Shown: positions 12,077 through 25,689, counted from the first letter of the stretch. The stretch: 64,000 nt of DNA from Carnegiea gigantea (GCA_029747015.1 JAKOGI010000826.1:162001-226000), one strand, 5' to 3'. Program-made: numbers and translations. The notes: generated from the sequence alone by a model not told the origin.

Positions 12077-15000
12077 TGTAACACCCCCAACCTCAGGCGG
12101 GTCGTGTTACACGCCACAGCCTTCCCCTGGGGAAGGACTGTTAAGGCAGCTTGCTTAAAGCTATTAGAAACATAACATAAGAGAGAGTCGAAATTTAAAA
12201 CTTAAGCCACTGTAACCTAATTGGGCCTTGAGTGTAGCCCTATGGCTAGAAATGCTAGAGTTTTCTTGATTTCTGGGGCAAAAAGGGCAGAGTCTCCCCT
12301 GAAAACTGACCATTTCCCAGGCTTAAAGCCTTACATAATAACCGTGTAATACATAATGGTACTGTATAACACCAATATCTCAACGGCTACACGCCGGAGT
12401 CCACAACTCTACGGGCCACACGCCCGGAGTATACAGAGCTTTCTATTTTTCGTAAACTTTACAAGAAGTTAAATAATTACATAACCTTACAATATATTCA
12501 ATATTACATAATTACGTCATAATCAAACCGTGGAGTCCATCCTTGTTGCACTCCACGCGTCAATCACATACCTGTAGATCTGGGAAAAAGGGGAAAAGTA
12601 ATGGGGATGAGCAACCACCGCTCAGTGAGTAAACCCTCTCTCCCAAAACATACTTAAAATACATATCAGCATACGAAAGCCTTTCGTAATTCATTTTAGT
12701 TGAAGAGCTTTCACATAACACAACATATTTGAACCATAAACCCAGCGAAGGAATAGTCACACCAAAAAGCTTAACGTTAGTAAAAATCGTAATATGTTGA
12801 CCAACCATAAGGAAGTTACGTAAACCCAGGAACATAGCATAAATAGGGGTTTTACACATAATCTTTACTTATAGAAAAACATACGTAGTAAATTATTCAC
12901 GTAAATGAGGAGACTAGACTCTTAGAGGTACTTTGTTACTACCATCCCGAGTTGGCCAAACTTGAGCGGCAACATACGCTTATTCAGACAGACATCATAC
13001 TATGCTGAGACGTAATTTCATACTTAGACATCAGGCGAGAATCAAACCACCATCCCTGAATCTATCATAACGTAACATATGTGATACCAGGCGGGAACTA
13101 AGCCACCATCCCTGGGTCTCAGACTTAAGCTTAAAGTTTCTAGAGTAGCTCCTCTACGCACACATAGACATAAATATAACCATACGTTCACATACATACT
13201 CATACTGATTCATATATAGGTCTTAGGAACTTATGAAATTCATATACATACATACTTAGTAGATAAATATGCTTATACGTATTCATATATAAGTTTTATG
13301 AATTTAAAACATGAAAACATAATACACATACATACTTCGTAGACAAACATACTTATACGTATTCATATATAAGTTTTATGAACTTAAAACATGAAAACAT
13401 AATACACATACATACTTCGTAGACAAACATACTTATACGTATTCATATATAAGTTTAATGAACTTAAAACATGAAAACATAATACACATACATACTTAGA
13501 GACAAACATGCTTATACGTATTCATATATAAGTTTTATGAACTTAAAACATGAGAACATAATTTTCTTACGACTTTAGCTTTAGGCAAATAACAAGAAAG
13601 GCCTCTTAGAAACATGGTGAGTGTACTAACTCACGATTCAAAACTTGGTAGTTACTAGCGTGCACTTGAAAGTAGGATTCGTAAATAATCACCTTCAGTT
13701 GCCCTTTTAACGCTCATTACAATCTTTCAAACAAAGCGATGAACATGATACAAGCCAAGTTTACTAATCTCATAAATCGATTTCGTGAATGGTTTAAAAG
13801 CTTTTCATAATCGAATTAAATTTGCTAACGTGTAAACTAACTTTGTAAAATACGTTTACGAATTCGTAAAACGACTTCGTTTCTAATTTAGAAGCTTCGT
13901 ATAAACGTAATACGTTAATTAACTCGTAAAACGATCTCCTTTTAGGCTTAAAAGCTTCTTATAAGGGCAATAAGTTGGTTAATACTTAAAACGACTTTAC
14001 TTTAAACTTAAAGGTTTCTTATAAAGGTAACAAGTTTACCAAGTCGTAAAATGATTTCGTTTTCAACTCAAAAACTTTTTAATAACGTAAAACGATTGCT
14101 AACTCATAAAACGACTTCGCTTTTTAGCTAAAAGCTTCCTTTAAATGTAATATGTATGCTAAATCGTAAATCGCAACTCGTTTGAAACATAACGTGTTTA
14201 GTTAATGCTTAATTCAAACTAAAGTTCGAAGCTTAGGCTTCTCATAAACGTTATAAGTCTATTAACACATAAATCGACTTCCTTTGCAACTTCAAAGCTT
14301 CTTAAAAACGTAATAAGCTTGTTAAGTCGTAAAACGATTTCGTTCCTAACTTCAAAGCTTCATATAAACGTATTACGGCTACTAACTTGCAAAATGACCT
14401 CGTTTTTAACTTAAGAACTTCCTATAGACGTAAAACGTTTGCTAGTTTGTAAAACGACTCCATTATTGACTTAAAAGCTTCGTATAAATGTAATACGTTT
14501 ATTAACTTATAAAACGACTTCACTTTAAACTTAAAAGTTTCTTATAAATGTAACACGTTTACTAAATCGTAAAGCGACTTAGTTTCTAACTTGAATGCTT
14601 CGCATAAACACAATAAGCTTACTAAATCGTAAAGCGACTTCGTCTTTAACTAAAAGGCTCTTTATAAACATAATAAGGTTGCCTAATCATAAAACGACTT
14701 TGATTCTAACTTGAAAGCTTCGTATAAACGTAATAGGGTTGCTAAATCATAAAAACAACTTCGTTTCTAACTTAAATGCTATGATTAGCAATAATGTAAG
14801 CTAGATTCATCGAAAACTCCATTTTAAAGCATCTAACAACCTTTCAAGAATATATTGGTTCTGCCCTAGCATAGCAATGTTTAATTCATTTGCTTGTCCA
14901 CACATATAATCGAATTCATACAATAACAATCCAATCTACCAATTCAGTAAACTGATTCATATAACTACCATTCGAAATCCTTAAAATAGGAGGGATTAAA

Positions 15001-15920
15001 GGTCCACCCACCTCGAATCCAAGCTATATGCATGAGAATTGGCTGGATTGAAGTCAAAAAGCGGACTCCACACACCCAGAAAATCGGCTGCCTTCGCGTG
15101 AGGTTCGAACACCACCCAACCCAAAACCCTAACTTGTGATTTTTGAAGAACTCAAGCACAATTCGCATGAATTGAAGGAAATTAAACCAAGGATTCAATT
15201 TATAGAGGTAAGGTTGCTCGAATTCTCACCTACATGTGCGAAATCCTCAGGTGTTCGGTCGGTTCTGCGCTGAAATGGGCTCGGCCACGCGAAGGGGGAG
15301 ACGCCGGCACCTGGTGGGCGTCGCCTGAGCTCCGGTCAGGCCTGAGACGCGGCGTGGCAGCGAGGAACAGAGAAGAAAAGGCAGGCGTGGAGTTTAAAGT
15401 CCGCGAATGGTGGAGGAAGCAGAAGAACGGGTAGAGAGAAGGGGGTGTCGGGTCATGCGTGAAGGAGGAAGAAGAAGCAGGCACGGGGGTTCACGCGTGT
15501 GGATTAATTTTAATCCCCTTCTTCTTTTTTTTTTGATTCAATTCTACCACAAAACTTCAGCCTATTGTATTAATAATCAAATACCCGGGCCTCTAATCTT
15601 AAACCGAGTTCCTAAATATAATCGTTGGTCATCTTACCGGCCCTTTGATTATATTACGGATCGATTTAGTGCATTACAGAACTATTACCACGGTTCAATA
15701 ATCTGAATATATTTGGGAATTGCTTTTGTTGAAGTTTCAAGGAATCGAAGGCTTGCCTTGTCAGACAACTTTAGGAAATTTATTTTTGGGATCTAAAGTT
15801 GAATAGATCAATAACTTCGGCGATATGGCAATTGTAGGTTGGCAGATATGAAAATAAAAGCTTCCAACCCAACAGGCATAATATTTGTTAAGCAAGTACG
15901 TCAAAAATGCGGGTCTCACA
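12077..15920 (-). repeat. LTR copy 2, middle (3844 bp)
   Basis: Same termini as copy 1 (TGTAACACCC to GGGTCTCACA). It serves as the 3' end of one interior and the 5' end of the other. It differs from copies 1 and 3 by scattered substitutions and single-base indels, for example one base lost in the last 80-bp unit near 13500. There is no target duplication around it, which supports recombination rather than separate insertion. Confidence 0.9.
15194..15207 (-). promoter_or_regulatory. TATA box in LTR copy 2
   Basis: Minus-strand CTCTATAAATTGAA, identical to copy 1. Being in the middle LTR, it would drive transcription of interior 1. Confidence 0.55.
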
Positions 15921-15933
15921 TTCTTCCCCCCTT
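15921..15933 (-). other. Polypurine tract, interior 2
   Basis: Minus-strand AAGGGGGGAAGAA against LTR 2, identical to the tract of interior 1. Confidence 0.85.
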
Positions 15934-16077
15934 ATAAAAAGTTTCGTCCTCGAAACTTATGCGCTTTGGTCACATGATGCGAAATAAATCCATATATACT
16001 TATATAAAAAGGAAGTACTTAAAGAAAGATTTCTTACCGACTTTCATACACATCATGGAGCTGTGAGATTGGAGGAG

Positions 16078-17022
16078 TCATTTTCTTGCTTGGAGATTGC
16101 TGCCGCCTTGCCTATTTGCTGACTGAGTACTTTGATTAGCTTGCATGTTTTCCTGTACTTTCTTCGGACATTGGTTTTGGTAATGTCCAATTTCTCCACA
16201 CCCAAAGCACGCCCCAGTTAATCTTGCACAGGGCCCATTGTGGAGCTTGCCACACGTCTCACATCGAGGCCTTGGCTCATATGGAGTGCGGTCCTTCTGA
16301 GATTGATGATTGGAGTTAGGCTTCCTCCCATTCCCACGTACCACTCCTTGAGAGCTCTCGACCTCCCGCTTCCTTTTCTGTTGCGTAGCTAACTCAGATG
16401 CCTCAGACTCATCTATAACACGCTCCACTTTGATGGCTTTTTGGTACATCGTTTGGAGGTTTGGAAAGGTTAGTGCAGCCATGTTTGTCTTTAACTTAGA
16501 TTTGAGGCCTCTCTCAAATCGTTCCATTTTCATTTCCTCATTCCACTTGATGAGGAGCAAACCTACTCAATTCATTAAACTTAGACATATACTCAATAAC
16601 TGGCATCTTTCCTTGCTTTAGGTCTAAAAATTCCTGCTCCTTAGCCCATTTTACCTCCTTAGGATAGTATTTTTCATCTAATAACCCCTTGAACTCTGCC
16701 CAAGTTAGTGGTTGTTCACCTTCTTTTGGCTTAACGTATCCCACCAAAAGCTAGCATCTTTCTCAAACAAGTGAGCTGCGAACTTCACCTTATAATTAGC
16801 AGGACACTCCATAACCTCAAACAATCCCTCAATCTTCCTCTTCCAGTGCTCATACTGAATTGGATCTGGTGCTCCGTCAAACGTAGGTGGCTTAAGCTTC
16901 AAAAATTTAATGAGCATCTCCATCCCATCATTTGGAGGCGGAGGTGGAGGAGGATTTTGCCTCTCTTCCGACATATCGTATACTATCTTAACTCCTGCAC
17001 TCGTAATAAGACTCCAGGTCAC
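16078..17022 (-). pseudogene. gag: Ty3/gypsy gag, interior 2 (two small deletions)
   Basis: Same protein as the copy at 10889-11836, including the poly-Pro N-terminus, gag core and CFGCGEIGHYQNQC knuckle. The Gln codon that is a stop in interior 1 is intact here. Two deletions relative to interior 1 break the frame: one base near 16735 and two bases near 16543. The TAAGTG-type repeat in the leader has one unit fewer than in interior 1 (three against four, near 17100 and 11920). Confidence 0.9.
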
Positions 17023-17238
17023 TTATGTGCACCATATACATATACTACTTATAGAGGAATTTCCATCAACCCCCTCCTAGTAAGCTTACAACAATTTAGC
17101 ACTTAACACTTAACACTTAATATACAACATATATCGCATAGCACATAACACGTAGCACATAACATATAACTCTTAGCACATAAAAACATATCGGCGAGTC
17201 AAATCTCATTTTCTTTTATCATTTTATAAAATCCTATA

Positions 17239-17250
17239 GCTCTGATACCA
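17239..17250 (-). other. Primer-binding site, interior 2
   Basis: Minus-strand TGGTATCAGAGC, same spacing from the LTR as in interior 1; initiator tRNA-Met type. Confidence 0.9.
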
Positions 17251-17255
17251 TCAAA

Positions 17256-20200
17256 TGTAACACCCCCGACCTCAGGCGGGTCGTGTTACACGCCACAGCC
17301 TTCCCCTGGGGAAGGACTGTTAAGGCAACTTGCTTAAACCTATTAGAAACATAACATAAGAGAGACTCAAAATTTAAAACTTAAGCCACTATAACCTAAT
17401 TGGGCCTTGAGTCTAACCCTAGGGCTAGAAATGCTAGAATTTTCTTAATTTCTGGGGCAAAACGGGCAGAGTCTCCCCTGAAAACTGACCATTTCCCAGG
17501 CTTAAAGCCTTACATAATAACCCTGCAATACATAATGGTACTATATAATACCAACATCTCAACAGGCTATACGCCGAAGTCCACAACTCTACGGGCCACA
17601 CGCCCGGAGTATACAGAGCTTTCTATTTTTCGTAAACTTTACAAGAAGTTAAATAATTACATAACCTTACAACATATTCAATATTACATAATTACGTCAT
17701 AATCAAACCAAGCAAGTCCATCCTTGTTGCACTCCACGCGTCAATCACATACCTGTGGATCTGGGGAAAAAGGGGAAAAGTAATGGGGATGAGCAACCAC
17801 CGCTCAGTGAGTAAACCCTCTCTCCCAAAACATACTTAAAATACATATCAACATACGAAAGCCTTTCGTAATTCATTTTAGTTGAAGAGCTTTCACATAA
17901 TACAACATATTCGAACCATAAACCCAGCGAAGGAATAGTCATACCAAAAAGCTTAACTTTAGTAAAAACCGTAATATGTTGACCAACTATACATAATGAA
18001 GTTACGTAAACCCAGGAACATAGCATAAATAGGGGTTTTACACATAATCTTTACTCATAGAAAAACATACGTAGTAAATTATTGACGTAAATGAGGAGAC
18101 TAGACTCTTAGAGGTACTTTGTTACTGCCATCCCGAGTTGGCCAAACTCGAGCGGCAACATACGCCTATCCGGACAGACATCATACTATGCTGAGACGTA
18201 ATTTCATACTTAGACTTCAGGCGGGAATCAAACCACCATCCCTAAATCTATCATAACGTAACATATGTGATACCAGGCGGGAACTAAGCCACCATCCCTG
18301 GGTCTCAGACTTAAGCTTAAAGTTTCTAGAGTAGCTCCTCTACGCACACATAGACATAAACATAACCATACGTTCACATACATACTCATACTGATTCATA
18401 TATAGGTCTTAGGAACTTATGAAATTCATATACATACATACTTAGTAGATAAACATGCTTATACGTATTCATATATAAGTTTTATGAATTTAAAACATGA
18501 AAACATAATACACATACATACTTCGTAGACAAACATACTTATACGTATTCATATATAAGCTTTATGAACTTAAAACATGAAAACATAATACACATACATA
18601 CTTCGTAGGCAAACATACTTATATGTATTCATATATAAGTTTAATGAACTTAAAACATGAAAACTTAATACACATACATACTTAGAGGACAAACATGCTT
18701 ATACGTATTCATATATAAGTTTTATGAACTTAAAACATGAGAACATAATTTTCTTACGACTTTAGCTTTAGGCAAATAACAAGAAAGGCCTCTTAAAAAC
18801 ATGGTGAGTATACTAACTCACGATTCAAAACTTCGTAGTTACTGGCGTGCTCTTGAAAGTTAGGATTCGTAAATAATCACCTTCAGTTGCCCTTTTACGC
18901 TCATTACAATCCTTTCAAACACAAGCGATGAACATGATACAAGCCAAGTTTACTAATCTCATAAATCGATTTCGTGAATGGTTTAAAAGCTTTTCATAAT
19001 CGAATTAAATTTGCTAACGTGTAAACTAACTTTGTAAAATACGTTTACGAATTCGTAAAACGACTTCGTTTCAATTTAGAAGCTTCGTATAAACGTAATA
19101 CGTTAATTAACTCGTAAAACGATCTCTTTTTAGGCTTAAAAGCTTCTTATAAGGGCAATAAGTTGGTTAATACTTAAAACGACTTTACTTTAAATTTAAA
19201 GGTTTCTTATAAAGGTAACACGTTTATCAAGTCGTAAAACGATTTCGTTTTCAACTCGAAAACTTCTTAATAACGTAAAACGATTGCTAACTCATAAAAC
19301 GACTTCACTTTTTAGCTAAAAGCTTCCTTTAAATGTAATATGTATGCTAAATCGTAAATCGCAACTCGTTTGAAACATAACGTGTTTAGTTAATGCTTAA
19401 TTCAAACTAAGTTCGAAGCTTAAGGCTTCTCATAAACGTTATAAGTCTATTAACACATAAATCGACTTCCTTTGCAACTTCAAAGCTTCTTAAAACGTAA
19501 TAAGCTTGTTAAGTCTGTAAAACGATTTCGTTCCTAACTTCAAAGCTTCATATAAACGTATTACGGCTACTAACTTGCAAAATGACCTCGTTTTTAACTT
19601 AAGAACTTCCTATAGACGTAAAACATTTGCTAGTTTGTAAAACGACTCCATTATTGACTTAAAAGCTTCGTATAAACGTAATACGTTTATTAACTTGTAA
19701 AACGACTTCACTTTAAACTTAAAAGTTTCTTATAAACGTAACACGTTTACTAAATCGTAAAACGACTTATTTTCTAACTTAAATGCTTCGCAAAAACACA
19801 ATAAGTTTACTAAATCGTAAGGCGACTTCGTCTTTAACTAAAAGGCTCTTTATAAACATAACAAGATTGCCTAATCATAAAACGATTTTGATTCTAACTT
19901 GAAAGCTTCGTATAAACGTAATAGGGTTGCTAAATCATAAAAACAACTTCGTTTCTTACTTAAATGCTATGATTAGCAATAAATGTAAGCTAGATTCATC
20001 GAAAACTCCATTTTAAAGCATCTAGCAACCTGTCAAGAATATATTGGTTCTGCCTTAGCATAGCAATGTTTAATTCATTTGCTTGTCCACACATATAATC
20101 GAATTCATACAATAACAATCCAATCTACCAATTCAGTAAACTGATTCATATAACTATCATTCGAAATCCTTAAAATAGGAGGGATTAAAGGTCCACCCAC

Positions 20201-21110
20201 CTCGAATCCAAGTTATATGCGTGAGAATTGACTGGATTGAAGTAAAAAATCGGACTCCACACACCCAGAAAATCGGCTGCCTTCGCGTGAGGTTCGAACA
20301 CCACCAAACTCAAAACCCTAACTTGTGATTTTTGAAGAACTCAAGCACAATCAGCATGAATTGAAGGAAATTAAACCAAGGATTCAATTTATAGAGGTAA
20401 GGTTGCTCGAATTCTCACCTACATGCGCGAAATCCTCCGGTGTTCGGTCGGTTCTGCGCTGAAATGGGCTCGGCCATGCGAAGGGGGAGACGCCGGCACC
20501 TGGTGGGCATCGCCTGAACTCCGGTCAGGCCTGAGACGCCGCGTGGCAGCCAGGAACAGAGAAGAAAAGGCAGGCGTGGAGTTTAAAGTCCGTGAATGGT
20601 GGAGGAAGCAGAAGAACGGGTAGAGAGAAGGGGCTGTCGGGTCATGCGTGAAGGAGGAAGAAGAAGCAGGCACGGGGGTTCACGCGTGTGGATTAATTTT
20701 AATCCCCTTCTTCTTTTTTTTTTTTGATTCAATTCTACCACAAAACTTCAACCTATTGTATTAATAATCAAATACCAGGCCTCTAATCTTAAACCGAGTT
20801 CCTAAATATAATTGTTGGTCAGCTTACCGGCCCTTTGATTATATTAACGATCGATTTAGTGCATTACAGAACTATTACCAAGGTTCAATAATCTGAATAT
20901 ATTTGGGAATTGCTTTTGTTGAAGTTTCAAGGAATCGAAGGCTTGCCTTGTCACACAACTTTAGGAAATTTATTTTTGGGATCTAAAGTTGAATAGATCA
21001 ATAACTTGGGCGATATGGCAGTTGTAGGTTGGCAGATATGAAAATAAAAGCTTCCAACCCAACAGGCATAATATTTGTTAAGCAAGTACGTCAAAAATGC
21101 GGGTCTCACG
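17256..21110 (-). repeat. LTR copy 3 (3855 bp)
   Basis: It begins TGTAACACCC and ends GGGTCTCACG. The final CA of the other copies is CG here, a single substitution at the outer edge. It contains the same 80-bp and 61-bp repeat blocks. CATTA follows at once, matching the left flank of LTR 1. Confidence 0.9.
20383..20396 (-). promoter_or_regulatory. TATA box in LTR copy 3
   Basis: Minus-strand CTCTATAAATTGAA. In the coding direction LTR 3 is the 5'-most LTR, so this would be the promoter of the outermost transcript. Confidence 0.55.
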
Positions 21111-21115
21111 CATTA
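21111..21115. other. Right target-site duplication CATTA of the LTR array
   Basis: Matches 6874-6878. Counting it once restores the reading frame of the interrupted transposase, which confirms the insertion boundaries. Confidence 0.85.
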
Positions 21116-23498
21116 CGCCCAATTCTTGGGCGATGCAAGCTTGACTGAAAATAATACTCAGCAAAATGTTTAATCTCAAATACTAAATATGCTTGAACCA
21201 TGGATGCCTCTACATGAGCTTTGTTATTTGCTGTAGGCTTCATCCAGCCAAAACACCTCTCAAAAGGATACATCCATCGATATTGAACGGGACCACCCAA
21301 TAAAGCTTCTTCTGCTAAATAAATAGGCAAATGTTCTATGACATTCCAAAATCCAGGAGGAAAAATTGTCTCTAATTTACAAAGAATTACAGTAATCTTC
21401 TTATTCATCTCTTCGAGCATGCTAACATGTAACTCACTGGAGCATAGGTTTCTAAAGAATTCAGTCAAGTCGACCAAGGGTCTCAAAACATCTTTCGGAA
21501 GAGCAGCAAAGGCTACTGGAAGAAGATTCTCCAAAAACACATGATGATCATGACTTTTCACATTTTGAAACTTAGTGTTAGATTAGTCAACCCAATTTTC
21601 CACATTAGAACAATAACCATCAGGCATATGAATCTCTCACAACCATTGGCAAATACCCCTCTTTCGAGTTAACAAGGGTGCAAACTTGGCTTTCGGCTTA
21701 CACAATCTATCAGTGGACCATCTTGTGCCTAAGTTCAACTCTTGTCTACTACACAAAATAGCCATATCCATTCTTGTTTTTATATCATCCTTTGTTTTTT
21801 TCAGAACATCCATCACTGTGTTCAAAATATTTTCACTGAAATTTTTCTGAATATGCATAACATCAAGGTTATGTCTTAGAAGTTGATGCTTCCAATAAAG
21901 TAACTCTCAAAAAATACTTTGCTTGGTCCAATTATGTTCATTTTCCCGAAATTCTGGAATTTGAAATTCTACCTCTGTAGTTTCTTTAGGCAATGTAGAT
22001 GCTACATTAAATAATATTTCACCAGAAATCCTTCGAGGAGAGCCAATGTGTATGCTCTTCCCTTTACGAAAAGCAACTTTATTACCTCTAAAACAATGAT
22101 TCCGAGGTAAAAACCGACGATGGCAATCAAACCAAGATGGCTTTCGTCCATGCTGTAGCCGGAATGCACAATTTTGGTGCATGCAAACCGGAGATGCTAA
22201 TAACCCATGAGTACTCTAACTAGACAACATTCCATAGGCAGGAAAGTCATTGATTGTCCACATTAATGCAATATGCAATCTAAAAATTTCTCCCCATAAA
22301 ACATTAAATGTATCCACCCCAATATCCCATAACATTTCAACTCATCAATTAAGGGTTGCAAGTATACATCAATTCTGTTTTTCGGATTTGTTGGACCTGG
22401 GATAACACAACTTAAAAAAATGTATGGAGTGGTCATACACATATCTGAAGGCAAGTTATAAGGTGTAATTACAATTGACCACACAGAATACGGTCTTCCA
22501 GATAGTGAGAATGGTGTGAAACTATCAGCACATAAATGTTTTTAGATATTTGGATATTTTTGGTCAAAATGTTTCCATACTAGTCCATCCGATGGATGTC
22601 GCAGAACACCTGGTTCTTGGCGATGCTCATGGTGTCATCTCATGTGAGCGGCAGTACTTTTAGGAACATACAATCTTTGCAATCTTGGGATTAAAGGTAG
22701 GTAGTGTATTGTAGCACATGAAACCTCTTTATGTCCTCGTTGGTTGGAGTTCTTTGGTAATCGTCTTGCATATCCACAAAAGTTGCATGCAGACATAGCC
22801 TCATCATGTTTATAATAAAGCATGCAACTATTCGGACAATAATCAATTTCCTAAACATCTATGCCTAAATCTCTCGCTTTTCTCAGCTGCTGATGATAAT
22901 TTTTTGGAATGCGACTTTCAGGGGGGCATGTATCTTTCATCAGACCAACAACTTTATTGAAACAACGTTGAGACATATTGTGGCCTGATTTAATACTAAG
23001 CAGCCTTATAGATGTTTCCAATTCAATTATGTCACACCCTTCATACAAAGGTTTTTGAGTAGATTCAAGTATAGAGTAAAATGTCTCAAGATTTACGTCA
23101 TGAGGACTACTCATGTTCATTTCATTAGCTTGGAAGGCAGCATGAAGCATATCCTCCATACGATTATGATCATTGTGATCGTAATCATAACTTATAGATT
23201 GTAAAGTACTTGCACCACCTATTTCTGAATTATCATTTTTTCCATGACTTGTCTAATACCAATAATTCTTCACAAATCCCTTTCTATACAAATGAGACTT
23301 TACAACGTCAGACGTAAAGTATTGCATATTCTTATACTTAACACATGGACATCTATAAACTCCATTAATCCTATACTCCTCCTGTTTTTGTGCAAATTCA
23401 TCAAACATATTTACTCCATTCAACCACTCATTTTTAAGCCCATGTCCATCTGGATTTCTCCTCTTATACATCCAGTAACGATACAACAGCCCATCCAT
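21111..23498 (-). pseudogene. CACTA TNP2-type transposase, N-terminal and central part
   Basis: 23498-23253 matches the transposase-associated N-terminal domain: MDGLLYRYWMY, GVNMFDEFA, then the Cys pattern RCPCVKYKN and VKSHLYRKGF. 23159-22851 continues with ALHAAFQAN-type helices. 22823-22635 has CNFCGYARRLP and PRLQRLYVPKSTAAHMR, and 22484-21637 covers the TNP2 core (YNLPSDMCM, IPGPTNPKNRIDVYLQPLIDEL). 21561-21111 matches DUF4218 (KSHDHHVFLENLLP, LETIFPPGFWNV, GGPVQYRWMYPFERC). Several stops and frameshifts interrupt it. At 21111 the frame meets the nested LTR array and resumes at 6878. It would cut and join CACTA ends if intact. Confidence 0.85.
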
Positions 23499-23516
23499 AT
23501 GTTGATAATCTGGTAA

Positions 23517-24109
23517 TATTAATTGTTATATACACTACAATTAATTTTAATAAATATCATTTGGAAATCACTTTAACCATGCATGTACTAATGAATTATT
23601 GTAATACATCATACAATTTAATATTTGGAAGACAATAATCAACTTATCTATGAACATTAACACAACTTTGATGCACATAAATAATTATAGGTAAACATAA
23701 TAAAGAAACCTGTTTCAATCGGCAAGATACAACGCCAAGCTTGTCACAGGAACATGAACAATTGTGATAATTTTTTTGATTGTTCAACATTTTTCTTTTT
23801 TTTCCCCATATAAAATACATAATAAATAAACCATAATTAACACCATTTACCAAAACAAATATGTTTAATTATCACTTTCTATTTGCATACTCCGAAAAAA
23901 AATCATATTCACATTTAGTTCACATTTTATATTCCCATATTCTGAAAATAAATTTTCAGAAAAAACTAAATTACAACAATGTAGTTAAACATATATGCCA
24001 CAAGAAAATAAGTTTAACGTAACTATTTTATTTATCAAACACAAATTACATTATTTATTTCATATTTCATCGAAATAAATAAGCCCAAAAAATAAACAAA
24101 ATATTATTA
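23517..24109. other. AT-rich upstream region of the CACTA-1 transposase
   Basis: Very AT-rich DNA between the first transposase exon and a repeat block. No gene is recognised; it is probably leader or intron of the element. Confidence 0.4.
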
Positions 24110-25680
24110 ACAAAAAAAATCTTAACATTTCAACATTCAATTTTTATAAATATATATACTTAATGTATTTTATTCCACTTAGCCAAATAAATACACTTCA
24201 TAAATCAAATAACAAATAAACATATTTACATCCATATTTTCCACATCCATAATTTACCAAGCAAAATAAATGAAATAAACTAATACATATATATACTGCA
24301 AAATTAAATTACATAAAATTCAACAATACATAACAAATTTATATACAAGCTTAATATATACAAGAAATCCAAACAAAACACACTTAACAAACTCAAATCA
24401 TTTACCAAAAAAAACATATTAAATATTCTTAACATATTTCTACATTTTATAATAATTATACAATTTTTTAAATATACCTACTTAATATATTTTATTCCAC
24501 TTATCCAAATAAATACACTTCATAAATCAAATAACAAATATAACATATTTCATATCCATATTTTCCACATCCATAATTTACGAAACAAAATAAATTAAAA
24601 AAACTATCACATATATACACTACAAAATTAAATTTCACAAAATTCAAAAATACATAACAAATTAATATACAAATTTAATATATACAACAAATCCAAAAAA
24701 ATAAACATACTTAACAAACTTAAATCATTTACCAAAACAAAACACATTAAATATTCTTAACATATTTCAACATTTTATAATAATTATATAACTTTTATAA
24801 ATATATTTTATTTCACTTATCCAAATAAATACGCTTTACAAATCAAATGACAAGTAAACATATTACATCCATATTTTTCACATCTATAATTTACCAAACA
24901 AAATACATTAAATAAACTAACATATAAATTACACATTACAAAATTAAATTTCACAAAATTCAACAATACAAAACAAATTTATGGAAAACTTAATATGTAC
25001 AACAAATCCAAAAAAATAAACATACTTAACAAACTTAAATCATTTAACAAAACAAAACACATTAAATATTCTTAACATATTTCAACATTTTATGATAACT
25101 ATTTAACTTTTATAAATACACATACCTAATCTATTTTATTCCACTTATCCAAATAAATACACTTTACAAATTAAATAACAAGTAAACATATTACATCCAT
25201 ATTTTCCACATCTACAATTTACCTTACAAAATAACTTAAATAAACTAACATATAGATTACACACTACAAAATTAAATTTCACAAAATTCAACAATATATA
25301 ACAAATTTATATAAAACTTAGTATATATAATAAATCCCAAAAAATTAAATATACTTAACAAACTGAAATTATTTACCAAAACAAAACACATCAAGTATTC
25401 TTAATATATTTCAACATTTTATAATAATTATACAATTTTTATAAATATACGTAATAAATATACATACTTAATATATTTTATTCCACTTATCCAAATAAAT
25501 ATACTTCATAAATCAAATAACGAATATAACATATTTCACATTCATATTTGTCACATCCATAATTTACCAAACACAACAAATTAAATAAACTAACACATAT
25601 ATATACTACAAAATTAAATTTTACAAAATTCAATAATAAATAACAAATTAATATAATTTCAACACATAATAATTTCAATA
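24110..25680. repeat. Five AT-rich tandem units of about 320 bp inside CACTA-1
   Basis: The phrase ttattccacttatccaaataaat followed by catccatattttccacatc and aatttaccaaacaaaat recurs about every 310-330 bp; the landmark cacatc...aatttac falls near 24243, 24560, 24880, 25206 and 25553. Units differ by substitutions and small indels. They are non-coding. Confidence 0.8.
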
Positions 25681-25689
25681 AGCCTAACT

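Larger units (their letters stand above)
6879..21110 (-). mobile_element. Tandem gag-only LTR retrotransposon array (LTR-gag-LTR-gag-LTR)
   Basis: Three near-identical LTRs (6879-10731, 12077-15920, 17256-21110) alternate with two interiors of about 1.34 kb. In the coding (minus) direction each LTR begins TGTGAGACCCGC and ends GGGTGTTACA. Each interior has a primer-binding site TGGTATCAGAGC, a gag frame with a zinc knuckle, and a purine tract next to the following LTR. No protease, reverse transcriptase, RNase H or integrase is present; only about 145 bp separate the gag stop from the purine tract. The gag is of Ty3/gypsy type, and long LTRs plus an initiator-Met PBS suggest the Tekay/Del branch (inference). 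The single CATTA duplication outside implies expansion after insertion by unequal recombination between LTRs. Confidence 0.9.
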
